A stretch of DNA of 35,113 nucleotides. Origin: Gammaproteobacteria bacterium (lineage in GTDB: Bacteria; Pseudomonadota; Gammaproteobacteria; Enterobacterales; Kangiellaceae). This document shows, piece after piece, positions 1 to 9,361 of the stretch. The stretch spans positions 1-35,113 of the forward strand of contig JABXHQ010000018.1 in the NCBI GenBank assembly GCA_013373545.1, read 5' to 3'. Within the stretch, counting starts at the first letter, position 1. Every line of letters starts with the position of its first letter. The position numbers and the translations under genes are program-made. The notes under the pieces are model-generated. The model did no database searches, was not told the DNA's origin, and worked only from the letters and a program-made list of their open reading frames with translations.

Positions 1-1
1 A

Positions 2-250
2 CAGTCATTGAAGCAAGTGCCGGCGATGCAAGTTGAATGGGTTACACCTGACTATTTCCCAATTCAAGCACCTGCCTTTCCAACACTTGTTGTGATGAGT
101 GAAGGTGAGTTGGTTTATTTTGGTGCGGTCGGTTCTGGACCCATGTGCATAAATGCAGGCTTAGAAAACTTCTTAATCCAGCAAAATAGTCAAAGTCGTA
201 AACAGTTCTGGTTAAACACAGTGGTAAAAGGGTGCTTTTGTCATCGATAA
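2..250 (+). CDS. C-terminal part of a small thioredoxin-fold-like protein (DUF6436-like), 5' truncated
   Basis: The reading frame is open from the first bases of the window and stops with TAA at 248-250, so the true start lies upstream. An internal TTG at position 8 is not a convincing start. The visible part ends in a hydrophobic strand ([16 protein letters not shown]), then GSGPMCIN, and finishes with [13 protein letters not shown]. This looks like the tail of a thioredoxin-like fold, and the closing KGCFC resembles the end of DUF6436 proteins of marine gammaproteobacteria; that match is from memory only. The stop lies 11 bases before the next ATG, so it is probably co-transcribed with the chemoreceptor. 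Function unknown. Confidence 0.55.
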   Translation, partial: QSLKQVPAMQVEWVTPDYFPIQAPAFPTLVVMSEGELVYFGAVGSGPMCINAGLENFLIQQNSQSRKQFWLNTVVKGCFCHR

Positions 251-261
251 AGGGGCTAGTT

Positions 262-1752
262 ATGAGTGAGAACTTTAATCCAAAATTATGCGGTAAGACG
301 ACAGCATTATTGTTGTACTTAGTTTATGCACTAACATTCTTCTCGGTGATTTATTCGATCCGATTCGATACCTGGCTATCCGGGATATTAGTTAGTGTGG
401 TTACCGCAATAGTCTGTTCGATTGTTGCCAAGTCCGCACCGCAATCACGCACGAGTCAAGTAACTTTCGCTAGCGCATTAATGGTGTATGCCGCACTACA
501 CATTCATCAAAGTCAAGGTATTATCGAGTCTCACTTTTTGATTTTTTCCTTGCTGGCGGTGCTGTTAGCTTATCGCGACTTTGTGCCCATTATTGTCGCA
601 GTAGTGGTGATCGCGGCTCATCACTTTATTTTCAATTACCTTCAATCGAGTGGTGCTAACGTCTATGTGTTTATTGAACCTTCTTGGAGCTTGGTCTTAA
701 TACACGCTGGATACGTTATTGTTGAAGCAATTTTCTTGCTGTTTTTTGCTTACGGTATGGGACGTGATTCTGCCACGAGTGACCAATTGGAGAAAACCAT
801 TAATAACATTATTGGTGATGGTGAGGTATTTAATTTGCAGTACCGTTGTCAGAATGTCAGTTCAACAACCGAAGAGTTTAATCAGTTTTTAAGCGCCTTG
901 AATAGTTTACTCATTCAGCTAACGGCAGACATTGAGCAAGTCGCCTCGCAAAGCCAAACGCTCGCTGACTTGTCACGTCAATCAGAGAGCGCGGCAATAC
1001 AACAACAACAGGGTGTGGAAATGATTTCAACCGCAACAGAGCAATTGTCTGGCTCAATCTCTGTGATTAATAATGGAATGAATGCGACTGAAGCGGCGAT
1101 AAGTGAAACGAATGTACATGCTGATAAATCACGTTCTATCGTACAGAAAAATCGTGAAAATATGGTCAAGTTGTCGAATGACATGGAGATGCTGGCAGAA
1201 GAAATAAACACCTTAGTCTCGGACCATAAACAAATTGAGTCTGTTTTAGATGTGATTAAGAGTATTGCTGAACAAACCAACTTATTGGCGCTCAATGCAG
1301 CGATTGAAGCTGCTCGAGCTGGTGAACAAGGTAGAGGTTTTGCTGTTGTTGCCGATGAAGTTAGAAATTTGGCGAGCAAAACACAACAATCAACAGATGA
1401 AATTCAAGGTATGATTGAGCGCCTGCAAGTTGGCAGCGCCAGTTCATCAGAGTCGATGAGTCGAAGTCGCGAGCAAGCCGTTAACAGTGCGCACAAGTCG
1501 GAAGAAGCACTTAGCTCTTTGATTGAGCTAGCAGACCGAGTACAAAATATTGCAAGCGAAATTCAAGAGTCGACAGAAACTGTACGCCAACAGTTTGCCG
1601 CCACTCAGGAAATCGCTCAGCGTGCGGTAGATCTGAAAGAAAGCGCGAGCTTAAACGTTAGTCGGGTAGAGTCACTAGCCGGCGTTGGTACTGAACTTGG
1701 AAAGATAGTTGCGGAAAACAGTAAAAATCTCAAGCGCTTCCGCTTAAAATAA
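262..1752 (+). CDS. Methyl-accepting chemotaxis protein, multi-TM input domain
   Basis: Membrane chemoreceptor of 496 residues. The start is the ATG at 262, preceded by AAAGGGG, rather than an in-frame start at 232 inside the previous gene. Residues about 14-166 hold roughly six hydrophobic segments with almost no periplasmic loop, including the polar pattern [13 protein letters not shown] and the pair YRDF...HHF seen in a family of MCPs with membrane-embedded sensors. No clear HAMP domain is visible. The cytoplasmic part is a long coiled coil whose hairpin tip, about 336-370, is the canonical [20 protein letters not shown] followed by AVVADEVR, which contacts CheA and CheW. The C terminus (KRFRLK) lacks an NWETF-type tether for CheR/CheB. 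The ligand cannot be read from sequence; a membrane-linked or energy-state signal is possible. Confidence 0.95.
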   Translation: MSENFNPKLCGKTTALLLYLVYALTFFSVIYSIRFDTWLSGILVSVVTAIVCSIVAKSAPQSRTSQVTFASALMVYAALHIHQSQGIIESHFLIFSLLAVLLAYRDFVPIIVAVVVIAAHHFIFNYLQSSGANVYVFIEPSWSLVLIHAGYVIVEAIFLLFFAYGMGRDSATSDQLEKTINNIIGDGEVFNLQYRCQNVSSTTEEFNQFLSALNSLLIQLTADIEQVASQSQTLADLSRQSESAAIQQQQGVEMISTATEQLSGSISVINNGMNATEAAISETNVHADKSRSIVQKNRENMVKLSNDMEMLAEEINTLVSDHKQIESVLDVIKSIAEQTNLLALNAAIEAARAGEQGRGFAVVADEVRNLASKTQQSTDEIQGMIERLQVGSASSSESMSRSREQAVNSAHKSEEALSSLIELADRVQNIASEIQESTETVRQQFAATQEIAQRAVDLKESASLNVSRVESLAGVGTELGKIVAENSKNLKRFRLK

Positions 1753-1772
1753 TGTGTTGCTGAAACGGCTCG

Positions 1773-2435
1773 TTATGTGGGTAAGTGGCCGGTTTTTACA
1801 TAGATTAAAGCACCGTCGTCACGTGTGAAAGGGGTGTGTTCACTGAGGTGTGGGCTGCGTATCCAGCTACCTTTAGGGTAGCGGCCAAACTCGTCGTAAA
1901 AGGTGCCTTGTAACACGAAAATTTCTTCACCACTCCAATGTCGGTGCGGTTTAAATTGGGTGTTCGGAGCCCACTTTACCAAAGCGACCTGCTCAGTGCC
2001 GTGGCTGTGAAGCGGCAATACGGTCAAACCATCCACTAGGCCTGGCTGCCAGCTTTCGGTAGTCGTATTGATAATTGTTTGGCGCGTATCCGTTGTTGCA
2101 AACTGATGTAACTTAACAAAAATAGTGGCGCCTTCAGCTCCAATTTTGGGCGTGTGCTGAGTGCCGATAGGGTTACGCACATAGCTACCTGCTGGATATT
2201 CGTGATGCTCATCAGCGAAAACGCCTTCTAAAACAAAAAATTCTTCTCCGCCATCATGGGTATGCGACGAAAACTGACTGTGCGGTTGATAGCGCACCAA
2301 TGACGTTGCGCGCGCAACTTCGTCACCAATCCGATCGAGCATCATTCGCTCAACACCCGGCATTGGTGAATCGACCCAGCGGTAGTCGTTTGGGGTAATC
2401 ACAATTCGTTGGTTAAAATCTGCGTGAATTCGCAT
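1773..2435 (-). CDS. Tandem cupin-domain protein (ChrR-type cupin)
   Basis: This 220-residue protein has two homologous cupin halves. The first, about 35-110, carries SSHTHDGGEEFFVLEGVF then PAGSYVRNP. The second, about 145-215, carries KPHRHWSGEEIFVLQGTF then PKGSWIRSP. Each half has the HxH...E motif expected to bind a divalent metal. The halves match the C-terminal cupin of the ChrR anti-sigma factor family, but no N-terminal zinc anti-sigma domain and no neighbouring ECF sigma gene are visible, so an anti-sigma role is unlikely. A small metal-dependent enzyme or sensor is more plausible. The ATG at 2435 has a strong AAGGAGG ribosome site. It ends 20 bases from the convergent chemoreceptor gene. 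Confidence 0.85.
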   Translation of the reverse strand: MRIHADFNQRIVITPNDYRWVDSPMPGVERMMLDRIGDEVARATSLVRYQPHSQFSSHTHDGGEEFFVLEGVFADEHHEYPAGSYVRNPIGTQHTPKIGAEGATIFVKLHQFATTDTRQTIINTTTESWQPGLVDGLTVLPLHSHGTEQVALVKWAPNTQFKPHRHWSGEEIFVLQGTFYDEFGRYPKGSWIRSPHLSEHTPFTRDDGALIYVKTGHLPT

Positions 2436-2606
2436 CGGCGAATAGCCTCCTTTACAGCGACCGCTAAATGCTGCGTACTTTTCCTCAGTACACTTTTTCA
2501 GTGCCCAGTAGAGTATACGCCGCGAATTACATTTCGGTGCAGTCGAGTGCTGCGGACACGGAGCCGGGTGTCCGAGCCAAGCGACAAAACTAGCTAGCGA
2601 TATACG

Positions 2607-3623
2607 TTAGGCAAGGGGTGATAACGAAACACTATCGCCAACGGATAAATTGAGTAACTCCGCGCTGGTTTTTGTTAGTGTGATTTTGCCCGCATTAACA
2701 CTCGCGGCATCGAGCGTACAGCGATAGTCAGCGACCTGTTGATTTGCAATTAGATAAGATTCTGAATCCATCGTATCAACAATGGCGGAAACTTCGCCAC
2801 TGATTAACTTCTTAATGGTATCGATACCTTCTGGACGAGTTTCGATGGTGGGGCCAGCATCAAAAATATCGACGTATCCGCGGTAGCGAAAACCTTCCTT
2901 CTTGAGTAATTCAAGCGCTGGTTCAGTATCGGGATGCACCTTACCAATTACTGCTTGGGCTTCTGGCGTTAACATAGGTACGTAAATCGGATACTTGGGC
3001 ATCAGCTCAGCAATAAACTCATTTGATTCTTCACCACTGAGCGTGTCTGCTTGGTCAAAGTCCATATCGAAGAAGTGGCGACCCAAGCTTTCCCAAAAAG
3101 GCGAGCGACCTTGGTCGTCCGAAAAGCCGCGCATTTCTGCAATAACTTTATCGGCAAATCGTTTAGGGTGTTGTGCCAAAAATAAAAAACGTCCCTTCGA
3201 TAACAACTTGCCAGTACCACCGCCGCGATGATCGGGCGATAAAAATAAAGTACAAATTTCTGTGGTACCTGTGTAGTCATGACCAAGAATTAATGTTGGG
3301 ATTGTTTTATGAATACTAAACCGCGGGCTGGCATGCACGGTGGTGCCAACTTTATAAGTGTAAAATGGCTGCTCTAAACCAACTGCAGCTGCGAGAGCCG
3401 AAGTACCGATAACTTGCCCGGTAGCAATATCTTCAAGTACAAATAAATAATATTCATTGCCCGGCTGAGTGACGTCGCTCGCAAAGGATTGCTGTGATAG
3501 TTCGATTTTTTCAAGAATTTTATCTTTATCTTTTGGCAAAGTTGTTAAACCGGTACCTGCTTTATCGGCCAAGACCGCAATTTGGTCGGCATCGTCCTGT
3601 GTAACTGGGCGAAATAGCAACAT
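2607..3623 (-). CDS. astA: Arginine N-succinyltransferase
   Basis: Transfers succinyl from succinyl-CoA to the alpha-amino group of arginine, the first step of the arginine succinyltransferase (AST) pathway (EC 2.3.1.109). The 338-residue length matches the family. Diagnostic stretches include TEICTLFLSPDHRGGGTGKL, the AcCoA-type P-loop of this GNAT-like fold, then KVIAEMRGFSDDQGRSPFWE and a C-terminal FDAGPTIE. The start at 3623 has AAGGAG eight to nine bases upstream. It is transcribed away from an ArgD/AstC-type aminotransferase across a 308-base gap with ARG-box-like sites. The usual astB, astD and astE genes are not in the window, so the pathway is scattered or incomplete here. Confidence 0.93.
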   Translation of the reverse strand: MLLFRPVTQDDADQIAVLADKAGTGLTTLPKDKDKILEKIELSQQSFASDVTQPGNEYYLFVLEDIATGQVIGTSALAAAVGLEQPFYTYKVGTTVHASPRFSIHKTIPTLILGHDYTGTTEICTLFLSPDHRGGGTGKLLSKGRFLFLAQHPKRFADKVIAEMRGFSDDQGRSPFWESLGRHFFDMDFDQADTLSGEESNEFIAELMPKYPIYVPMLTPEAQAVIGKVHPDTEPALELLKKEGFRYRGYVDIFDAGPTIETRPEGIDTIKKLISGEVSAIVDTMDSESYLIANQQVADYRCTLDAASVNAGKITLTKTSAELLNLSVGDSVSLSPLA

Positions 3624-5140
<1,517 letters not shown>

Positions 5141-5159
5141 TCTCTTTTACGGTCAATAT

Positions 5160-5195
5160 AATGCGCTATGGATCGACTCATAGCGCATTTTTTTT
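5160..5195 (+). terminator. Rho-independent terminator of argD/astC
   Basis: Perfect 11-base stem AATGCGCTATG (5160-5170) / CATAGCGCATT (5179-5189), eight-base loop and a run of eight T (5188-5195). It overlaps the last codons of the convergent tesA gene, whose stop is at 5178-5180, so the 3' end of tesA mRNA can form the same hairpin. Confidence 0.9.
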
Positions 5196-5843
5196 ATCAG
5201 CTGGTAATGCACTGTTTTGCTTCACCTGCTCAATCGCAGTCTTAATGGTTGGCCACATGTTATCGAGTACAATCGGCTGAGCGCTTGCTTTTGGGTGAAC
5301 GCCATCTGCTTGCATCAATTCCGGATTATCACCAACTCCCTCCAAAATAAACGGTACGAATAATGTGTTGTACTGCTTAGACAAATCTAAATAAGCTTGA
5401 TAAAAAACCTTGGTATAAGCAGGCCCATAATTGGGCGGAATATGAATCCCAGTGAGTACCACCGTTGCGCCTTGGGCTTGCGCTTTTTGGATCATTGCGC
5501 TTAGATTTTGCTTGATGCTGGGCAAAGAAAATCCCCGTAGGCCATCGTTACCTCCGAGCTCAATCACGACGATTTCAGGGGCGTGTCGTTGCAGTAAGTC
5601 GGGAAGGCGCAGCAAGGCGTTTTGGGTGGTTTCACCACTGATGCTGGCATTAATTACGTTGAAGTCGGTAGCTTGCTCGGCTACTCGCTGCTTCAGTAAC
5701 TCAACCCAGCCCTGTTCCAGTGGAATGTTGTAGGATGCGCTTAAACTGTCACCGACAATTAAAATGTTCCGAGATTGCGCAGGCAACGTATAACACGTAA
5801 TAATCATTAACAAAAAGCCACTAAACCTGTACCAAGCTTTCAT
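5178..5843 (-). CDS. tesA: Periplasmic SGNH esterase: acyl-CoA thioesterase I / lysophospholipase
   Basis: SGNH-hydrolase of 221 residues that hydrolyses acyl thioesters and esters (TesA/ApeA/PldC activity in E. coli). Residues 1 to about 24 form a signal peptide ending LPAQS, so the enzyme should be periplasmic. The nucleophile is S33 in VGDSLS (block I), with the oxyanion GGND block in ELGGNDGLRG and the catalytic Asp/His pair in DGVHPKASAQ near the C terminus. It is transcribed away from ybbA with 40 bases between them, the same arrangement as in E. coli and many proteobacteria. Its last codons lie within the argD/astC terminator hairpin. Confidence 0.95.
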   Translation of the reverse strand: MKAWYRFSGFLLMIITCYTLPAQSRNILIVGDSLSASYNIPLEQGWVELLKQRVAEQATDFNVINASISGETTQNALLRLPDLLQRHAPEIVVIELGGNDGLRGFSLPSIKQNLSAMIQKAQAQGATVVLTGIHIPPNYGPAYTKVFYQAYLDLSKQYNTLFVPFILEGVGDNPELMQADGVHPKASAQPIVLDNMWPTIKTAIEQVKQNSALPADKKNAL

Positions 5844-5883
5844 GTATGGTCTAACCCTCGAATAAAAGAATATTGATACTACT

Positions 5884-6576
5884 ATGCTAACAGTCTCACA
5901 ATTAACAAAACAAGTTTCTACTTACAACGGCGCGCTGACAATCTTAGACAGCATTGACTTTTCGGTGGATGCTGGTGATTCGCTCGCCATTGTCGGCGCA
6001 TCGGGATCGGGCAAGTCGACCTTGTTGAGTTTGATGGCAGGCTTGGATTTGCCCAGCTCTGGTTCGGTCACATTGGATGGTCAAGACATCACCCAGATGG
6101 ATGAAGATCAGCGGGCGCGTTTTCGCGCGCAAAATGTGGGCTTTATATTCCAATCGTTTCATTTATTAGGCACGCTGACTGCGCTGGAAAATGTTGCTTT
6201 GCCGCTTGAGTTGAAAGGTGTGAAGGCGGCCCAAAAGCGTGCTGAAGAGCTACTTAACCAAGTAGGGCTCGGCGATCGGTTGACCCATTATCCGAATCAA
6301 ATGAGTGGCGGCGAACAACAACGAGTTGCTATTGCCCGAGCCTTTGCCGCTGAGCCAAAAATCTTATTCGCCGACGAACCGACCGGTAATTTAGATACTA
6401 AGACCGGTCAGCACATTGCCGACTTGCTGTTCGAGTTGAATGAATCGAAACAAACCACTTTGATTATGGTGACCCATGACTTGAAGCTTGCAGCGCGTTG
6501 TCAGCGGCAGATCGAGCTAGAAGGTGGGCGTTTAAAAGTGGCCGCGTCGAGCCAAGCGGAGGCTGCCCATGCTTAG
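5884..6576 (+). CDS. ybbA: ABC transporter ATP-binding protein (YbbA/LolD type)
   Basis: ATPase subunit of 230 residues. Walker A is GASGSGKST at 38-46, the signature MSGGEQQR begins at 140, Walker B with the catalytic Glu is [11 protein letters not shown] at about 161-171, and the H-loop is VTHD at 196-199. This belongs to the MacB/LolD/FtsE class, which couples to FtsX-like permeases rather than solute importers. It overlaps the next gene, the permease, by eight bases, so the two are translationally coupled. The genomic pairing with tesA suggests lipid or envelope-related export, but the substrate is not established. No obvious Shine-Dalgarno precedes the ATG. Confidence 0.95.
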   Translation: MLTVSQLTKQVSTYNGALTILDSIDFSVDAGDSLAIVGASGSGKSTLLSLMAGLDLPSSGSVTLDGQDITQMDEDQRARFRAQNVGFIFQSFHLLGTLTALENVALPLELKGVKAAQKRAEELLNQVGLGDRLTHYPNQMSGGEQQRVAIARAFAAEPKILFADEPTGNLDTKTGQHIADLLFELNESKQTTLIMVTHDLKLAARCQRQIELEGGRLKVAASSQAEAAHA

Positions 6577-9052
6577 TTTGTCCCTGGCTTGGAAGCTGTT
6601 CTGGCGAGACTGGAAAAGCGGTGAGTTGCGGGTATTGGTATTTGCACTGTGGATCGCCATCGGCGGCTTAACGGCGGTTACCGTGTTGGTCGATCGTGTC
6701 GACCGCGGAATGACGAAAGAGGCGTCGCAGGTTTTGGGTGCCGATAGAGTCGTGTCCGGCCCACGGCCGATAAAGCCTGAAATAATTACCGAGGCCGAGT
6801 CGCTTGGGTTAACAACGTCAAATCTACTTTGGTTTTCGAGCGTTGCTGTGGCGGGGAGTGAATTTGAACTGGCGACCATTCGTGCTGTTGACCAACGCTT
6901 CCCACTGGCTGGAGAACTCGCCATTGCAGCGGAACCCTTTGCAGAAGGCAAGCCAACAGTTGGTGCGCCAAATAGCGGTGAAGTTTGGTTATCGTCACGT
7001 CTTTTAGGACTGTTAAAAATTAAGGTGGGCGATGTATTACAGATCGGTGTAAAAGAATTTACCGTCGCCGGGGTGATTACATTGGAGCCGGGTGGAACCA
7101 GCTTCTTTAATTTTTCTCCTACCATTATTATGAACCGTGAAGACGTTGCGGCAACCGAAATTGTGCAGCCGGGTTCACGGTTAAATTATCGCTTGGCGTT
7201 GTCGGGTAGCGAGTCGGCATTATTGGCGTTTGACGAATGGGTTAAGTCAGAACTGGATACCAGCGAACGCATTATTGGTGCCGCGTCTGGTGCGCCACAA
7301 TTAGGTTCGGCGCTAGGAAAAGCCAAAAACTACCTTAACTTATCTGGCGTCCTCGGACTTATCTTAGGTGGCATCGCGATTGCGATTGCGGCCAACCGTT
7401 ATGCGACGCGTCACTTTGATCACAGTGCACTACTTCGCTGTATGGGATTGGCAAAGAATCAAGTGGTGTTTATTTTCTGCTGGGTTTTGTTGCTTGCTGG
7501 ATTGTTCGGCAATCTTTTGGGCGGGGTGACCGGTTACTTGATCAACGAATTGTTGGTGCGGTCGCTTTCGGATCTATTACCCGAACAAGTACCGGACCCG
7601 CGACTGTATATATTCTTAATTAATTTTGCCACTGGGCTAACGGTTTTGTTGGGTTTTGCGTTACCCGCTTTAATTCGAATTCGTTCAGTACAACCGATGC
7701 GCATTTTGCGCCGTGACCTTACTCCCATGTCACTAAGTGGCTGGTTAACTTTAGCCATTGCGCTGACAACTCTGAGTATTATCTTATATTGGTACGCGAA
7801 TAGTTGGACCTTGGTGGCGGCGTTAGTCGTCGGCGGCGGTCTTTTGGTTGCGGTTTGTTTAGCTTGCTCGTTAGGGCTGCTTATTTTAGCTAAACGCTTG
7901 GTGCAAGGCCGTACCATTGCCTTGCGTTTTGGCATTGAGCATTTACGCCGTCATCAAGGTGCTTCGTTGATTCAAATTTCGGCTTTCGGACTTGCGCTTA
8001 CCTTAATTGCGACTATTGTGCTGATGCGCAACGAGTTGATTGCCGATTGGCGGGCACAGTTGCCGGAGCAAGCGCCGAATCACTTTATGGTAAATATTCT
8101 GCCGCAAGAAGTGGCGCCGCTGAATGACAAGTTTGCGCAACTCGATATTGCGGCATCCGAAGTATTCCCGATGGTGCGTGGCCGAGTGGTCAAGTTACAA
8201 GGCCAAGATCCAAAACAGTATTTAGGGGAAAATTCGCGCGGCCATAATTCATTGCGCCGTGATCTCAATTTAACTTGGTCGAGTGAGTTTCCCGAGTCGA
8301 ATACCTTGATTGAAGGTGAGTGGTCGATGCAAGCGAGCGCGGCGCCGGTTATCTCGATTGAGCAAGAGATGGCTCAACGTTTGGGTTTGTCGATTGGTGA
8401 TAGCATGACCTTTAACATTGCGGGTGATGAAATTACCGCTACGATCAATTCCATTCGAAAAATTGAGTGGGATTCGTTTCAACCAAACTTTTATGTCATT
8501 TTCAATCCTGGAGCACTCGACAAGTTTCCAGCCACTTATATAACCAGTTTTTATCTGGCACCGGAAAACAAGCGTTTGTTAAATCAATTTGTTGAGCAGT
8601 TTCCAACGGTATCGGTAATCGAACTAGACTTGATTTTAAACGAAGTGCGTAAAGTTTTAGATAAAGCATCGTTGGCCGTTGAAGTGGTATTAGTGTTTGT
8701 GGTTTTGGCTGGGCTTGCGGTCTTATTTGCAACGACTAGAGCGACCTTAGATGAAAAGTTGTATGAGTCGGCATTGTTGAAAACACTGGGAGCCAATCGC
8801 GCCTTTGTGCGTAAGACAACCTTAGTTGAATATTGGCTTTTAGGACTGCTGTCAGGGCTGTTGGCCGCGATCGCCAGTGAAGGTTTAGCGTTTGTGCTCT
8901 ACCAATACGTCTTTAAAATGACGCCGCATTGGCACTGGTGGCTATGGGTTGGTGCGCCACTTGCGGCGATTTTATTGGTGGTTCCTGCCGGTAGCCTGGG
9001 TAACCGTCAGGTATTTTCACGGCCACCCATGGCCTTGTTGAATGAGCATTAA
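6569..9052 (+). CDS. ybbP: FtsX-like ABC transporter permease (YbbP family)
   Basis: Inner-membrane permease of 827 residues, close to the about 800 of E. coli YbbP. It begins with a TM segment (LRVLVFALWIAIGGLTAVTV, about 19-38), followed by a large periplasmic MacB-like domain. Next comes a cluster of TM helices, about 255-430, with FtsX motifs such as ALLRCMGLAKNQVVFIF. A second periplasmic domain follows, about 500-700, and a C-terminal FtsX repeat carries ALLKTLGANRAFVRKTTLVE. The duplicated FtsX architecture is typical of YbbP. It partners with YbbA and has an eight-base overlap with it. No terminator is evident after the stop. Confidence 0.94.
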   Translation: MLSLSLAWKLFWRDWKSGELRVLVFALWIAIGGLTAVTVLVDRVDRGMTKEASQVLGADRVVSGPRPIKPEIITEAESLGLTTSNLLWFSSVAVAGSEFELATIRAVDQRFPLAGELAIAAEPFAEGKPTVGAPNSGEVWLSSRLLGLLKIKVGDVLQIGVKEFTVAGVITLEPGGTSFFNFSPTIIMNREDVAATEIVQPGSRLNYRLALSGSESALLAFDEWVKSELDTSERIIGAASGAPQLGSALGKAKNYLNLSGVLGLILGGIAIAIAANRYATRHFDHSALLRCMGLAKNQVVFIFCWVLLLAGLFGNLLGGVTGYLINELLVRSLSDLLPEQVPDPRLYIFLINFATGLTVLLGFALPALIRIRSVQPMRILRRDLTPMSLSGWLTLAIALTTLSIILYWYANSWTLVAALVVGGGLLVAVCLACSLGLLILAKRLVQGRTIALRFGIEHLRRHQGASLIQISAFGLALTLIATIVLMRNELIADWRAQLPEQAPNHFMVNILPQEVAPLNDKFAQLDIAASEVFPMVRGRVVKLQGQDPKQYLGENSRGHNSLRRDLNLTWSSEFPESNTLIEGEWSMQASAAPVISIEQEMAQRLGLSIGDSMTFNIAGDEITATINSIRKIEWDSFQPNFYVIFNPGALDKFPATYITSFYLAPENKRLLNQFVEQFPTVSVIELDLILNEVRKVLDKASLAVEVVLVFVVLAGLAVLFATTRATLDEKLYESALLKTLGANRAFVRKTTLVEYWLLGLLSGLLAAIASEGLAFVLYQYVFKMTPHWHWWLWVGAPLAAILLVVPAGSLGNRQVFSRPPMALLNEH

Positions 9053-9273
9053 CTCTCTGATTAATAAGATGAATAATTTGTGAGGTGAGTCGTAGAATTT
9101 ACTCGTTTTAAGAAAAAAAGAAAAAAATCATTTGATTTCGCAAATTGTTTGTACCAAAAATAAATAAGCATTTTAGGTTGATCCTGAAGTAAAACAATTT
9201 ACACTGCGTCATCATTAGGCGTATTTAGCTGCATTGCAGCGCACGTTGGATAAAAAGTACGCAGATAATAGTG

Positions 9274-9329
9274 CTCGATGGGGTGGGCGATGAAATAGCA
9301 TCGCCGCCGCATTCGCTTTTCCCATCGAG
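9274..9329. repeat. Nested inverted repeat upstream of topA
   Basis: The outer arms are CTCGATGGG (9274-9282) and CCCATCGAG (9321-9329), perfect over nine bases. Inside them is a second perfect seven-base stem GGCGATG (9286-9292) / CATCGCC (9299-9305) with a six-base loop. There is no T run, so it is not a terminator. The right arm ends five bases before the TATAAT box and overlaps the -35 zone, so it could be an operator or supercoil-sensitive cruciform. In transcripts from further upstream it would form an RNA hairpin. Confidence 0.7.
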
Positions 9330-9333
9330 CCGA

Positions 9334-9339
9334 TATAAT
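9334..9339 (+). promoter_or_regulatory. Putative topA promoter -10 element
   Basis: Consensus TATAAT 22 bases before the topA ATG, implying a very short leader of about 16 bases. The corresponding -35, around 9311-9317 (ATTCGCT), is poor, so an activator or supercoiling dependence is possible. Confidence 0.5.
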
Positions 9340-9361
9340 TTTGGGAGTTATTTGATCGCAC

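Larger units (their letters stand above)
9053..9361. other. Intergenic region upstream of topA
   Basis: A 309-base non-coding stretch. Positions 9110-9128 hold A-tracts likely to bend DNA, followed by a small inverted repeat AAATCA-TT-TGATTT at 9125-9138. The distal part, 9274-9329, holds a nested inverted repeat. A perfect TATAAT lies at 9334-9339. The ribosome site TGGGAGT sits before the topA ATG. I see no small gene on either strand and no terminator for ybbP. Confidence 0.6.

Noticed and set aside
978-1379. Long minus-strand open frame inside the chemoreceptor gene.
   Set aside because: It is antisense to the conserved signalling hairpin, has no ribosome site and no recognisable protein features.
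2553-2574. Perfect stem CGGACAC/GTGTCCG between the cupin gene and astA, considered as the astA terminator.
   Set aside because: The seven-base stem is sound, but no T run follows in either direction, so I do not call a terminator.
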